DNA of 64,000 bases from Bradyrhizobium sp. S69 (GCF_009766005.1 NZ_LMUK01000038.1:87910-151909); one strand, 5' to 3'. Counted from the first letter of the stretch, positions 9,620-19,191 are shown. Numbers and translations are program-made. Notes: a model not told the origin generated them from the letters alone.

Positions 9620-10918
9620 ATGACAGTCGATCTTGAGGACGTGGCCAAGCAGAAAGGCATCAAATACTTCCTGGTCTCGTATACGGACCTGTTCGGGGTG
9701 CAGCGCGCCAAGCTGGTGCCGGCCGCCGCTATAAACGGAATGGCCAAAAATGGCGCCGGCTTTGCGGGTTTCGCAACTTGGCTGGATCTGTCGCCGGCAG
9801 ACGCCGACATGTTCGCGGTGCCAGATCCGCAAAGCCTGGTGCAATTGCCTTGGAAGCCCGAGGTTGGCTGGCTTGCGGCGGATTTGCACATGGATGGCGC
9901 GGAAATCGCCCAGGGGCCGCGCAACCTGCTGAAAAAGCTCAAAGGGGAGGCTCTGCGAAAAGGACTGCAGATCAAGACCGGTGTTGAGTGCGAATTCTTT
10001 CTTACCACTCCCGACGGTCTCGCTGTTTGCGACGGAGCAGACCGGCAGGCCAAGCCCTGCTATGACCAGTCGGCATTGATGCGGCAGTACGATATCATCG
10101 CGGAAATGTCGGACGCGATGCTTGCGCTGGGCTGGAAACCCTACCAAAGCGACCATGAGGACGCGAACGGCCAATTCGAGATGAACTGGGACTACGACGA
10201 CACGCTGGTGACCGCTGACCGCCATTCGTTCTTCAAGTATATGGCCAAGTCCGTGGCTGAGAAGCACGGCTTGCGCGCGACGTTCATGCCGAAGCCTTTC
10301 CTCGATCTGACCGGATCGGGATGCCATGCCCACGTATCCCTGTGGCAAGAGGGAAAGAATCTGTTCGAGAGCGAGACCGGCGAATTGGGGATCTCCGAAC
10401 TAGGATATAATTTTATCGGGGGCATCATCCACTCCGCTGACGCTTTATGCGCGCTCTTCAATCCGACAGTGAATTCCTACAAGCGTATCAATGCGCCCAG
10501 GACGACGTCGGGTGCGACGTGGGCACCTAATACCGTGACTTATACCGGAAACAACCGCACCCACATGATTCGCATCCCAGATGCCGGCCGGTTTGAAGTT
10601 CGGCTCGCGGACGCCGCGGCGAACCCATATCTCCTGCAGGCGGGAATCATAGCGGCCGGCCTTGATGGCATTGAAAGCAAACGAGATCCCGGCAAAAGGC
10701 TGGACATCAACATGTACACGGAAGGACACACCGTAAAAGATGCGAAGCGCCTGCCGCTAAACATGCTTGATGCACTCCGAGCCCTGGATATGAGTTCGAC
10801 CATGCGAGAGCGGTTGGGAGAATTTGTTCCTGCTTTTCTGAAACTGAAGCACGATGAATGGAACAGTTACTGCCGCCACTTGACGCAGTGGGAGCGGGAC
10901 GCGACGCTGGATTGCTAA
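9620..10918 (+). CDS. glnT: Type III glutamine synthetase-like ligase (GlnT / gamma-glutamylmethylamide synthetase-like)
   Basis: The 432-residue ATP-dependent ligase belongs to the glutamine synthetase family (N-terminal beta-grasp about 1-110, catalytic domain after). Metal and substrate motifs are visible: VECEFFL, NGQFEMNWDYDD, GSGCHAHVSLW, NSYKRINAPR and RFEVRLADAAANPYLLQAG. The family known as GlnT or TIGR03105-type includes GmaS, which joins methylamine to glutamate to give gamma-glutamylmethylamide. Placement directly after glxBCD and near soxBDAG, purU and folD favours GmaS. Sequence reading alone does not separate methylamine from ammonia as substrate. AAAGGAAA precedes the ATG. Confidence 0.88.
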   Translation: MTVDLEDVAKQKGIKYFLVSYTDLFGVQRAKLVPAAAINGMAKNGAGFAGFATWLDLSPADADMFAVPDPQSLVQLPWKPEVGWLAADLHMDGAEIAQGPRNLLKKLKGEALRKGLQIKTGVECEFFLTTPDGLAVCDGADRQAKPCYDQSALMRQYDIIAEMSDAMLALGWKPYQSDHEDANGQFEMNWDYDDTLVTADRHSFFKYMAKSVAEKHGLRATFMPKPFLDLTGSGCHAHVSLWQEGKNLFESETGELGISELGYNFIGGIIHSADALCALFNPTVNSYKRINAPRTTSGATWAPNTVTYTGNNRTHMIRIPDAGRFEVRLADAAANPYLLQAGIIAAGLDGIESKRDPGKRLDINMYTEGHTVKDAKRLPLNMLDALRALDMSSTMRERLGEFVPAFLKLKHDEWNSYCRHLTQWERDATLDC

Positions 10919-10974
10919 CCTAGTTCGCGCATCAGATCCGGGATCGAGCCACGTAGGCCCCATGAGCAAAGTAT

Positions 10975-10984
10975 TTCTTAAGAA
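10975..10984. promoter_or_regulatory. Palindrome TTCTTAAGAA between glnT and the LuxR-type gene
   Basis: A perfect 10-base palindrome lies in the 155-base gap and resembles the TCTCAAGA/TCTTGAGA arms before glxB (shared CTTNAGA core). It may bind the same regulator; this is inference from similarity of two short sites. Confidence 0.3.
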
Positions 10985-11073
10985 TTGGAAAATCTAACGA
11001 ACCAAAGCTAAACTTGCGTCCAGGCGGCATGCGCTATGCATGATTTCCAACATTCGTCGCAGGAGAAGCGCCA

Positions 11074-11838
11074 GTGTCGCTCAGGGATGTGTCCTCCGTT
11101 GACTTTCAGCTATTCGGCGACATCGTCGCTCGATTCGGCGATCCCGGGTCATTTGGAGAATTACACCCGGAAACCCTGACTGACATAGCGCGGCTCTTGC
11201 GCGCCGATTACGCGGCATCCTATGTATGGTGCGGGAAGAGCGGCACTTCCAGCGGAGGTGTCGCCTGGAATATGGAATCCGACCACGTCAACAGATACGA
11301 AAATTGGTTTCAATACCGGGATCCAATGACGCGCGAGCTCCGCCAACGCTGCCACGCGACGCCGGTGGACGCGGTCATTTCGTCTGACGCGCTGTCTCGT
11401 ACCGAATTCTTCAACGATTTTCTCGCACGCGACGGGCTGCATCATGGAATGAGCATGTTCGTCGTCGACGGCGCGCGGGACGTAAGGGATTTTCGGATAT
11501 GGCGCGCAAAGGGCAAAGCCGAATTCAGTCCGCGAGACATCGCGCTCCTTGACGCGCTGGAGCCGTTTGCTCGGCGTTCGTTGCGGCGAAGCGGGAGGGC
11601 CGCCACTAATCTCACCCCCCGAGAAGCGGAAGTAGCAAATCTCGTCGCCCGGGGATGCACCGACAGGGACATTGGCCGCGTCTTGAAAATATCTTTTGCC
11701 ACGGTGCGAACCCACATCAACAACGCGATGCAAAAGCACGGGTATGCAAATAGAGCAGAGCTCGCCGCGCTGGTGGCACGCTGCGCTGCGCTGTCTGCCG
11801 GAGGCGCAACGGCTCCCGCACTGCACGGCGGTCCGTAG
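11074..11838 (+). CDS. LuxR-family transcriptional regulator
   Basis: The 254-residue protein has an N-terminal sensory region (about 1-165) without a recognised ligand motif and a C-terminal GerE/LuxR helix-turn-helix: LTPREAEVANLVARGCTDRD and IGRVLKISFATVRTHINNAM near residues 183-225. The start is a GTG with AGGAGAAG seven bases upstream. It sits between the glx/glnT genes and the ABC importer operon and reads the same way, making it a candidate regulator of either. No autoinducer synthase is nearby, so the signal is more likely a metabolite. Confidence 0.82.
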   Translation: MSLRDVSSVDFQLFGDIVARFGDPGSFGELHPETLTDIARLLRADYAASYVWCGKSGTSSGGVAWNMESDHVNRYENWFQYRDPMTRELRQRCHATPVDAVISSDALSRTEFFNDFLARDGLHHGMSMFVVDGARDVRDFRIWRAKGKAEFSPRDIALLDALEPFARRSLRRSGRAATNLTPREAEVANLVARGCTDRDIGRVLKISFATVRTHINNAMQKHGYANRAELAALVARCAALSAGGATAPALHGGP

Positions 11839-11933
11839 AGCACGTCCTGACGGTCCAGGCAACAAATGCGAACTCGCCTGTGTCTGCCGTGCGGATCATT
11901 CCAGGGTCAGTTGCGAAACAGCCTTTCATAGAG

Positions 11934-11945
11934 GGTGGTACCACC
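11934..11945. promoter_or_regulatory. Palindrome GGTGGTACCACC in the gap before the ABC importer
   Basis: A perfect 12-base palindrome sits in the 540-base gap 11839-12378, about 430 bases before the binding-protein gene. The rest of this gap shows only an unconvincing small open frame (12099-12353) of unusual composition and no other signal. Operator function is speculative. Confidence 0.3.
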
Positions 11946-12378
11946 GCAGCTTGAAGGACCACCTGGTCGCGGTAACCCGAGGCGAGCGTCGATCCATCTG
12001 GAGTCTGCAATTATCCGCCAAGACCGTTAAGCCGGAGCCCCTGCGCCTGTCCGGATGCTCAGCGTGCATGTATCCGCCTCAACATTTGTGTCGATGGCGT
12101 GACGTCGCTTCCAGCGGCTAGGGTCCCGAGTGCCGGCGCAAGTCTAACTGAACATCCCGCAGGGGCGCGCGCGAGAGCAGCAGGATGCATACAGATGAAG
12201 AGAACCCGCATGCGGGAGTTCACCTCGGCATTGGTTGTCGCTCTTGGCCGCTACCGCGATGACGCTGTCTGGGACTTGCGTGGTGCCCGACGAACTAAAT
12301 CGGGCAAGCTGAAAGGCACCGCTCGGGGTCGCCCGGGGGTAGCCGCCTATTAGGTTTAACGGAATGGGAGGATAGACA

Positions 12379-13575
12379 ATGCGAAAACCAATGGTGCCTA
12401 CGCGAAGGCAATTTCTCGGCTACTCGTCCAGCGCGCTTGTTGGTCTTGCCGCGTTCCCGTCAAGCCGAGCGAAGGCGGATGCTGCGGAGTTCAAGGTTGG
12501 GATGTTTCTTCCGCAAGGCGGACCGGCTTCGATATTCCTGGCAGGAGGCCGCGCTTGTGCAGAACTTGCTGTCGATGAAGTGAATGCCGGCGGCGGGATA
12601 AGCGGACGCAAGGTCCGTCTGGTGTTTGCAGACGGGGGGGTGGCGCCTGCCGAGGCCGCCAAAAGCGCCATCCGCCTCATTCTCGACGAGCGCGTCGAGA
12701 TCATCACAGGTTCCCACGATGGCGGCGTACGTGAGGCGCTGGTCTCCGCAATAAAGGGCAAGGTGCCTTATGTGTTCAGTCCGGTGACCGAAAACGGAAA
12801 TTGCTCCGCCAATACGTACTATTTGGGCGAAACCGCGCAACAGCAGAACGAAATCATATTCGACGCGCTGGTGAAACCCCGCAACTTGAAGAGCTTCTAC
12901 CTGGTCGGTAACGACTATAGCTGGCCGCGTGCCGTCAATGAAAACAGCAAGAAGTTCATCGCCGAATCGGGCGGAAAAATCGTCGGGGAGGAATACGTCC
13001 CCTTCGGTACGCCCAACAGGTTCGAGGAGATCGTCACCCGCATCAAATCGGTGAATCCCGACGTCATTCTTATAACTCTCGTCGGTGGCGACAACGTCAC
13101 GTTCAACCGCACGTTCGGAGCTTTCGGCACCGACGGTCGGATACTACGCGTGGGGTATCTCCTGGAAGAGCAGACACTTGCCGGAATAGGAGCGGACGGA
13201 AGCCGCAATCTATTTTCCGCCCTTGGTTACTTTTCGACCGCGCCGGGGGGCGCCGGTGATCAATTCAAGCAGGCGTTCTCGGCCAAATTTGGCGAGACGT
13301 CCCCACAGCTCTTTGCACAGGTCGGAACGATCGGAGTCGATTCCTACGCTGCCGTCCATTTTGCGAGGGCACTCATAGCCAAGGCCGGCAGTACGAAGGC
13401 CCGCGATTGCATGGCAGCCTCTGAAGGTCTGAGCTTCACGACCGCAACCGGGCCCGCCGTCATGATGCACCGGTACGTAAACCGGACAATGTACCTCGCC
13501 GAATGCAAGGGAACGACATTCTCGGTGGTCGCTACCAAGGAAGGCGTTCGGAACGAAAGCTCATGCAAGACCTGA
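12379..13575 (+). CDS. ABC transporter substrate-binding protein, urea/short-chain amide (UrtA/AmiC) type
   Basis: The 398-residue periplasmic protein has a twin-arginine-like signal (TRRQFLGYSSSALVGLA) and the two-lobe Peripla_BP fold. The segments FYLVGNDYSWPRAVNENSKK, IVGEEYVPFG, and VNPDVILITLVGGDN followed by FNRTFGAFG are characteristic of the UrtA/AmiC amide-urea group rather than of leucine-binding proteins. It should deliver a small amide, urea or related compound to the permeases encoded next. GGGAGGA precedes the ATG. Its 3' end overlaps the permease gene by 13 bases, so the importer is one operon. The two amidases nearby support an amide ligand. Confidence 0.85.
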   Translation: MRKPMVPTRRQFLGYSSSALVGLAAFPSSRAKADAAEFKVGMFLPQGGPASIFLAGGRACAELAVDEVNAGGGISGRKVRLVFADGGVAPAEAAKSAIRLILDERVEIITGSHDGGVREALVSAIKGKVPYVFSPVTENGNCSANTYYLGETAQQQNEIIFDALVKPRNLKSFYLVGNDYSWPRAVNENSKKFIAESGGKIVGEEYVPFGTPNRFEEIVTRIKSVNPDVILITLVGGDNVTFNRTFGAFGTDGRILRVGYLLEEQTLAGIGADGSRNLFSALGYFSTAPGGAGDQFKQAFSAKFGETSPQLFAQVGTIGVDSYAAVHFARALIAKAGSTKARDCMAASEGLSFTTATGPAVMMHRYVNRTMYLAECKGTTFSVVATKEGVRNESSCKT

Positions 13576-14417
13576 TTGCCGCCCAAACCATAAATTTGAT
13601 CTACGCGGTGACGTTGCTTGCAGTGCTCTCCCTCGGACTGGCGGTCATCTTTGGGTTGCTCGGGGTGCTCAATCTGGCGCATGGCGAGTTCATCATGCTC
13701 GGCGCCTATTGCGCGGTCGTTGTTCGCCAGAATGGGTGGCCATTCCTCACAGCTATCCCTCTCGCAATCCTCGTGTGCGGATCGATCGGGTATGTGATCG
13801 AAGTCTTGATTATGCGGCGACTGTACCGGCGTACGTTCGACACGCTTGTGGCGACCTGGGGACTTAGTCTCCTGCTTCGCAAAAGCGCGGAGGCCGTTTT
13901 CGGGCTCACCTACCGCAGCGTCGAGACGCCTCTGCCGGGCACGATCGATGTATTCGGCGTTCCCTATCCGGCATACCGTCTCGCCGTGATCGGCCTGGGC
14001 GCAACCGCCATATTCGTGTTGGCGATTTGGTACGGCAACAGTCGGACCGGCCTCCGCATCAGGGCGATGACCGGGAACCCGGAACTTGCGCAGTCGCTTG
14101 GCTTGTCAGTGAAGCGATTGGCCGCCGGAACGTTCGTCACCGGGACATGCCTCGCCGCTCTTAGCGGCGTCATGATTGCGCCGCTGGTGCCCGTCTTCCC
14201 GTACATGGGGTTGGATTACGTGTTGCGCACCTTCTTCGTAATCGTCGTCGGAGGACTCGGAAGCGTGATCGGCCTTGTTTATGGTGCGTTGGCGATAGGC
14301 GGACTTGACAGTGCGGTCTCCGCCTTCAGCAACGGAACATACGGATATCTGTCGGTGATCGTGTTAGCGATTGCATTCCTTTGGCTTCGGCCACGGGGGA
14401 TCCATGTCCGCGGCTAA
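13563..14417 (+). CDS. ABC transporter permease, LivH/UrtB family
   Basis: The 284-residue inner-membrane protein has about eight hydrophobic segments. The family motif LNLAHGEFIMLGAYCAVVV is present near residue 36, as is the late VVGGLGSVIGLVYGALAIGG loop that contacts the ATPase. I place the start at the ATG in MQDLIAAQTINLIYA, overlapping the binding-protein gene; the open frame extends 60 bases further upstream, where it would overlap coding sequence more. It should pair with the fused permease-ATPase encoded next. Confidence 0.86.
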   Translation: MQDLIAAQTINLIYAVTLLAVLSLGLAVIFGLLGVLNLAHGEFIMLGAYCAVVVRQNGWPFLTAIPLAILVCGSIGYVIEVLIMRRLYRRTFDTLVATWGLSLLLRKSAEAVFGLTYRSVETPLPGTIDVFGVPYPAYRLAVIGLGATAIFVLAIWYGNSRTGLRIRAMTGNPELAQSLGLSVKRLAAGTFVTGTCLAALSGVMIAPLVPVFPYMGLDYVLRTFFVIVVGGLGSVIGLVYGALAIGGLDSAVSAFSNGTYGYLSVIVLAIAFLWLRPRGIHVRG

Positions 14418-16131
14418 AGCTGGCATCATGGTCGTACTCGCCGTTCCGTTCGCATTCGGCGAATACGCCTTGTATCAAATGTCACTCTACTTCCTGTACG
14501 CCGTCGCGGCTGTCGGCGTCGGGTTGTGCTGGGGGCAGGTCGGGGTTCTTCCACTCGGGCACGCGCTGTTCTTCGGCATCGCCGCCTATCTCGCCGGATT
14601 CGTCCTGATCGCGGGAGACAATGCGCCCTGGCTTTTGCTGTTGCTTCCGCTCGCCGCGCTCGTAGCGGGAATCATCGCTTTCGCTATCGGCATCCTCGTT
14701 TTCCGGAGAGTGGGCGAAAGCGGTCCATATTTTTCGATGATCACGCTGGCCCTTTCCCTTCTAGCATTCCAGGTCACAACGAACTGGGCGTCCTTGACGG
14801 GGGGATTTGACGGCCTAAAAGACATTCCTTCGCTGCCTGGCCTCGACAGCACAATGGCAAACTACGCTGCCTCGGCCGCCGCGCTAGTCGCCGTGCTTGC
14901 AGGCGGCCATTGGCTCATGGCTTCTCCGCTCGGGGTGTTGTGGCGTGCCATCGCGCAGAATGAGCGTCGCGTCGCCTTATTTGGATTCAATACGAATCTG
15001 CTCAAGGCCGTCGCCTTCGGAATCAGCGGCCTTTTCGCCGGCATTGGCGGGACGATCTACGCAAGCCAGCAAGGTTTCGTCACGCCGCAGGTCGTCGGCT
15101 TCGGTCTTTCTGCTGAATTAGTGATCTGGGCCGCCGTCGGCGGCCGAGGTTCGCTCGTCGGCCCGGTGATCGGCACGCTACTCATCGGAACTCTGACATC
15201 CGAGCTCCGCGACACATTTCGTTTTTGGGAGGTCCTGACCGCCGTATCCTTCATAGTTGTTGTTCTCTTCTTTCCCAGCGGGCTAGTCGGCCTAATGGAT
15301 CCGGTCGTGCGTTGGTTGGATGGAAAACCCAAAGTCAGAGATGATATCGAAGCGCCTGTCTCTGTCCGCAACGGCGCTCCGCCCCGACGATTGAAAATCG
15401 ACCAGGTGACTGTTAGGGCCGGTGAAGTCCTGATCCTGGACCGGCTCAACTTGGACCTGGGGTCAAAGGGAATCTCTTGCATCATCGGGCCGAACGGCGC
15501 CGGCAAGACATCGACCTTCAACGTCGTCTCGGGCGAGATGCGGGCCTCGCAGGGCGTCGTGACCTATGGCGATCTAGTTTTGACACGGATGGCTGCGCAC
15601 AGGATCGCCGCCACAGCCGGCATCGGTCGCAAGCTTCAATTTCCGAGCGTGTTTCCCGATCTTTCAATAGCAGAAAATCTTGCCATTGCGCTCTGGAGCG
15701 GCCGGGCGTCCGCTTCAGATCTGCTCCGCCCGTGGGTCCGGCGCTGGACAAGCCCGCTACTTCGCCAGTTGAGGCTCCGCTATGCATTTCTCTCTTCCGG
15801 AGCCCGCAAGGCGTCCGAATTGTCGCATGGCGAGCGGCAAATCCTCGAACTTTCAATGGCAATTTTGACAGAACCAAGGATCCTGCTTCTTGACGAACCT
15901 TGTGCCGGTCTTTCGCCCGACGAGACTTCGACCGTCATCGATGTCATCCGATGGGCGAGCGAAGCGACAGGTTGCGCCGTTGTGATCATAGAGCACGACA
16001 TGAGCCTTGTGCTGAAGTTGGCCGACGCCGTGTACGTATTGCACAACGGCACGCTACTGGCACGAGGGTCGGTAAAGGAAATTCAGGCGAACGAAGACGT
16101 CAGATCGATTTATGCTGGAAACCGAAAATGA
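14404..16131 (+). CDS. Fused ABC permease-ATPase (LivM-LivG/UrtC-UrtD type)
   Basis: A 575-residue fusion: residues about 1-310 are a LivM-like permease (CWGQVGVLPLGHALFFGIAA, AAVGGRGSLVGPVIGTLLIG) and about 330-575 a LivG-like ATPase. Walker A is GPNGAGKTS near residue 361, the signature is LSHGERQILELSM, and Walker B is ILLLDEPCAGLS. Permease and ATPase are separate proteins in the classical leucine and urea systems. The ATG at 14404 overlaps the LivH stop by 14 bases; 14371 is an alternative. The stop overlaps the next start as ATGA. Confidence 0.86.
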   Translation: MSAAKAGIMVVLAVPFAFGEYALYQMSLYFLYAVAAVGVGLCWGQVGVLPLGHALFFGIAAYLAGFVLIAGDNAPWLLLLLPLAALVAGIIAFAIGILVFRRVGESGPYFSMITLALSLLAFQVTTNWASLTGGFDGLKDIPSLPGLDSTMANYAASAAALVAVLAGGHWLMASPLGVLWRAIAQNERRVALFGFNTNLLKAVAFGISGLFAGIGGTIYASQQGFVTPQVVGFGLSAELVIWAAVGGRGSLVGPVIGTLLIGTLTSELRDTFRFWEVLTAVSFIVVVLFFPSGLVGLMDPVVRWLDGKPKVRDDIEAPVSVRNGAPPRRLKIDQVTVRAGEVLILDRLNLDLGSKGISCIIGPNGAGKTSTFNVVSGEMRASQGVVTYGDLVLTRMAAHRIAATAGIGRKLQFPSVFPDLSIAENLAIALWSGRASASDLLRPWVRRWTSPLLRQLRLRYAFLSSGARKASELSHGERQILELSMAILTEPRILLLDEPCAGLSPDETSTVIDVIRWASEATGCAVVIIEHDMSLVLKLADAVYVLHNGTLLARGSVKEIQANEDVRSIYAGNRK

Positions 16132-16823
16132 GCAACGCGCGCCTCGCATTCGTAGATCTTACGGGCGGCTACGGCGGCGCTATCGTCGTCCGCGGAATTA
16201 GCGGCAACGTCCGGGCCGGCGAAGTCCTCTGCGTCCTGGGACGTAACGGCGTCGGTAAGAGCACTCTGGTAAAGTTGCTTATGGGGCATTTGCGCTGTTG
16301 GAGCGGTGAGATATTACATACCGGCACGGCGATCCAGCACCTCGAATGCTCGGCACGCAGCCGATACGGCATCAGCTACTGCCCGCAGGAACGGACGGTG
16401 TTCGACGACTTGTCGGTACGCAACAATCTCACGCTCATGGGCGACAACCGGGATTTGGGACGCTTTGAAGCGTATTTCGCAAGATTCCCGATTCTCAAGA
16501 GGCGTCTCAAGCAGCAAGCGGGTTCGCTTTCCGGCGGCGAGAAGAAGATCCTCTCGTTTTCGCGCGCGCTTAGCGAAGGAAAAGGCGTTACATTGCTCGA
16601 CGAACCGAGCGAGGGCGTCCAGTGGGAGAACATCCTCCACATGGCCGCGCTCATCAATGACAGCAAGCGCGCAGGCGCATCAATGGTCATTGTCGAACAG
16701 AATCTAGAATTCGCGGAAACGATCGCGGATCGGTACCTCGTTCTCGATCAAGGCCGCGTTGTGCTTGAGGGCACGCGACGCGACCTGAACCGCGAAGATT
16801 TGCTCTCCCATCTGCACGTATAG
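16128..16823 (+). CDS. ABC transporter ATPase, LivF/UrtE type
   Basis: This 231-residue cytoplasmic ATPase has Walker A GRNGVGKST near residue 38, the Q-loop CPQERTVFDDLSV, signature SLSGGEKKILSF, Walker B VTLLDEPSEGVQ, and switch SMVIVEQN. It is the second nucleotide-binding subunit of the importer. The ATG overlaps the upstream stop as ATGA, giving tight translational coupling. The EGVQWENI segment after Walker B is the usual LivF/UrtE pattern. Confidence 0.87.
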   Translation: MSNARLAFVDLTGGYGGAIVVRGISGNVRAGEVLCVLGRNGVGKSTLVKLLMGHLRCWSGEILHTGTAIQHLECSARSRYGISYCPQERTVFDDLSVRNNLTLMGDNRDLGRFEAYFARFPILKRRLKQQAGSLSGGEKKILSFSRALSEGKGVTLLDEPSEGVQWENILHMAALINDSKRAGASMVIVEQNLEFAETIADRYLVLDQGRVVLEGTRRDLNREDLLSHLHV

Positions 16824-16873
16824 GTATCGCCGGTAGTGGTGAAAGTCTCGCTATAAAAAAGGAGGATGCGAAA

Positions 16874-18295
16874 ATGTCGACATTTAGGGAATACAGGAAC
16901 TACGACGCAATGGGGTTGGCCTCCCTCATGAAGAAGGGCGAAGTTTCGCGCACGGAGGTGCTGGAGACCGCCATCGGTCTTCTGGAGGAACTCAATCCGA
17001 AGCTGAATGCGGTCGTTTATAAGGAATACGATCGCGCGAGATCCGCGACCGCGTCGGCGGAAGGTCCGCTTGCCGGCGTTCCGTTCCTTATGAAAGATAC
17101 CAACGACCTTAAAGGCGCTCCGACCGGGTGGGGGTCCAAACTTTATCAGAAGCTCGTGGCCGAGATGACCGACACGTTGACGAAAAGACATCAGGACGCC
17201 GGCTTGGTGATCTTCGGCAAGACAAATGTTCCGGAGTTTGCCTTGGTCGGAACTACAGAGCCCCTTGTCACCGGTCCGTCGCGCAATCCTTTCGACACCA
17301 ACCTGACACCGGGAGGTTCGTCCGGTGGTTCAGCCGCAGCCGTGGCCGCCCGAATTGTTCCCGCCGCGGGTGCCAGCGACGGCGGCGGCTCGATAAGGTG
17401 TCCAGCCTCGGCATGCGGTGTATTCGGCCTAAAGCCAACGCGTGCCCGCAACCCGTCCGGTCCCGTCGTGGGCGAGGGATGGCAGAGCCTGCTGCAGCAG
17501 CACGTCGTCACCCGAAGCGTACGCGATAGTGCCGCCATACTCGACGCCACACATGGTCCCGAACTGGGTGATCCGTACGGACTTGCCGCGCCGGCAAGAC
17601 CCTTTCTGGAAGAAGTGGGTAGCGACCCCGGATCCTTAAAGATCGCGCTCATGACGGACTACGCAAACGGGCCACCCACCGATCGGATATGCGCGGTCGC
17701 CGCGCAGGACGCCGCCAGATTGTGCGAGTCTCACGGCCATAACGTCGAAGTGGCGGCTCTTCCGATTGCGGTGGAAGATATGTTCAGGTTGCTAGGAACG
17801 GTCTGCTCTGTCTGGGTCCGTAGCATGCTCAAGCGGCGCGGGGCCCAAATTGGCCGCGAGGTGACGGAATCGGACGTGGAGCCGATGACATGGGAGATGT
17901 ACAATCTCGCCGACAAGATAACCTCGACGGAGTACTACGATACGATCGAGGCTATCCATCAAACGGGGCGTAGAGTGGCTGCATTCTTCGAAAAATATGA
18001 CGCCCTCATCACGCCCGGTCTGGCGAAGTTGCCAGTCCCCTTGGGCAACATCAACACGTCGCTCAGTCTCGCGGAAGCCGGCGGAGCATTGGCCAACTTC
18101 TGTCCGTTTACGACGACTTTCAACGTGACCGGACAGCCCGCCGCGTCAATACCGCTTTCATGGACGCCGGAAGGCCTGCCTGTCGGCGTACAGCTTGTGA
18201 CCCGTTTCGGCGACGAGGCCACGCTGTTGAGGCTCGCATCCCAGCTCGAGAAGAGCGCACCGTGGGAGTCGCGATACGCCGGCATCAGGGTTTAG
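16874..18295 (+). CDS. Amidase signature family hydrolase (NylA-like)
   Basis: The 473-residue enzyme has the full triad: Lys74 in FLMKDTND, cis-Ser149 in GGSSGG and nucleophile Ser173 in DGGGSIRCPA. The general pattern (FLMKDTNDLKG, RARNPSGP and a long C-terminal TTTFNVTGQPAASIPLSW) recalls 6-aminohexanoate-cyclic-dimer hydrolases and related amidases. A strong AAGGAGG site precedes the ATG, 50 bases after the importer ATPase gene, so it is probably the last gene of the importer operon and acts on what the importer brings in. If the substrate is an N-methyl amide, the released methylamine would feed the neighbouring pathway; this is inference. Confidence 0.88.
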   Translation: MSTFREYRNYDAMGLASLMKKGEVSRTEVLETAIGLLEELNPKLNAVVYKEYDRARSATASAEGPLAGVPFLMKDTNDLKGAPTGWGSKLYQKLVAEMTDTLTKRHQDAGLVIFGKTNVPEFALVGTTEPLVTGPSRNPFDTNLTPGGSSGGSAAAVAARIVPAAGASDGGGSIRCPASACGVFGLKPTRARNPSGPVVGEGWQSLLQQHVVTRSVRDSAAILDATHGPELGDPYGLAAPARPFLEEVGSDPGSLKIALMTDYANGPPTDRICAVAAQDAARLCESHGHNVEVAALPIAVEDMFRLLGTVCSVWVRSMLKRRGAQIGREVTESDVEPMTWEMYNLADKITSTEYYDTIEAIHQTGRRVAAFFEKYDALITPGLAKLPVPLGNINTSLSLAEAGGALANFCPFTTTFNVTGQPAASIPLSWTPEGLPVGVQLVTRFGDEATLLRLASQLEKSAPWESRYAGIRV

Positions 18296-18372
18296 CCGGC
18301 GTCAAGGTGCACGATACGCTTCCGGGTGCCCCTTGCGGTCGCCCGGGTGCGGGGTCCGCAGCCGCGGCCAGG

Positions 18373-19038
18373 TCATTCTCGCCGCGGGTAGATGATGACG
18401 GAAAGGTACGTCATGGGGGCTTTGATGAGCTCTTCGGGACCGTGGCGACCTGCCGCGTCGAAGAAGAGCGCATCGCCCGGCTCCAAAAGATAGCTGCGGT
18501 CGGCGTGCCTGTATCTGACCTTGCCGCTCAGCATATAAATGAACTCTACGCCGGCATGCCGGAAGTCAGTGTAGGGTTCGGCATCGCCCTTGAGCGTGAT
18601 CAGGTACGGTTCGACTGTCACCTCGCCGCCGAGGGAATGACCCAGGAGATCGTAAAGGTGACCTGCCTTCGTGCCGCGGCGTTCGATTCTGACTCCCGTA
18701 CCCGCTTTCACGAACGAGCAGTCGCGCTGCTCGCCCGTCTCGTGAAACAGGCGCGTGATAGGCACGTTTAGCGCCTTCGCTAAGGATGATAAAGTTGCCA
18801 GTGACGGCGAGATGGAGCCGGTCTCGATCTTTGAGAGCATGCCGGTCGAGATGCCGGATGCAGCGCCAAGTTCCGCAACGGTGAGGTCGAAGCTCTTGCG
18901 AAGCCTGCGCACCTCAGCGCCGATCTCCGATTCCAGTGTCGGTGGGATTTCCTTCGGCGCGAGCGAACCGGTTAGAAGCTCGGACCCCCTCGTGCGCTTG
19001 CTACCGGGCTTGCCGCGCTGGGGAACACTTTTCTTCAA
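18373..19038 (-). CDS. XRE-family regulator with C-terminal cupin domain
   Basis: The 221-residue protein combines a helix-turn-helix of Cro/CI type (IGAEVRRLRKSFDLTVAEL and GAASGISTGMLSKIETG, about residues 39-72) with a cupin barrel (about 145-215: HAGVEFIYMLSGKVRYRHAD, YLLEPGDALFFDA). Such regulators often bind small metabolites and control amine or amino-acid use. It converges with the amidase gene and lies after folD on the same strand, about 310 bases away. It could act on the importer/amidase or the sox genes. Confidence 0.85.
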   Translation of the reverse strand: MKKSVPQRGKPGSKRTRGSELLTGSLAPKEIPPTLESEIGAEVRRLRKSFDLTVAELGAASGISTGMLSKIETGSISPSLATLSSLAKALNVPITRLFHETGEQRDCSFVKAGTGVRIERRGTKAGHLYDLLGHSLGGEVTVEPYLITLKGDAEPYTDFRHAGVEFIYMLSGKVRYRHADRSYLLEPGDALFFDAAGRHGPEELIKAPMTYLSVIIYPRRE

Positions 19039-19126
19039 AATCGTTTCTCTGTCCTGGGTGGGCCTGGGGCAAGTCTAGGCCTGGCAGCGGCGCCTGACGA
19101 GGATATCCGCTCGAATCATGCGGAAT

Positions 19127-19142
19127 CCTAACAAAAATTAGG
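19127..19142. promoter_or_regulatory. Palindrome upstream of the XRE-cupin gene
   Basis: CCTAA-CAAAAA-TTAGG has 5-base inverted arms about 90 bases upstream of the xre start (minus strand). It could be an autoregulatory operator; no other evidence. Confidence 0.3.
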
Positions 19143-19191
19143 CGGCGTAGTCCTTGAAACGGGCTTTTGGGCAACGGGAATACCTACCAGG

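Noticed and set aside
9212..10348. 378-codon minus-strand frame opposite glxD and glnT
   Set aside because: Translation is Arg/His-rich without family features; both plus-strand genes are certain.
11933..11975. GGGTGGTACCACCGC resembling a T-box antiterminator sequence
   Set aside because: T-box leaders need an upstream stem with a specifier loop and a terminator hairpin, neither of which is visible, and no tRNA synthetase or amino-acid gene follows directly. Listed only as a palindrome.
12099..12353. 84-codon plus-strand frame before the importer
   Set aside because: No ribosome site, Arg/Ala-rich composition and no recognisable family; treated as non-coding.
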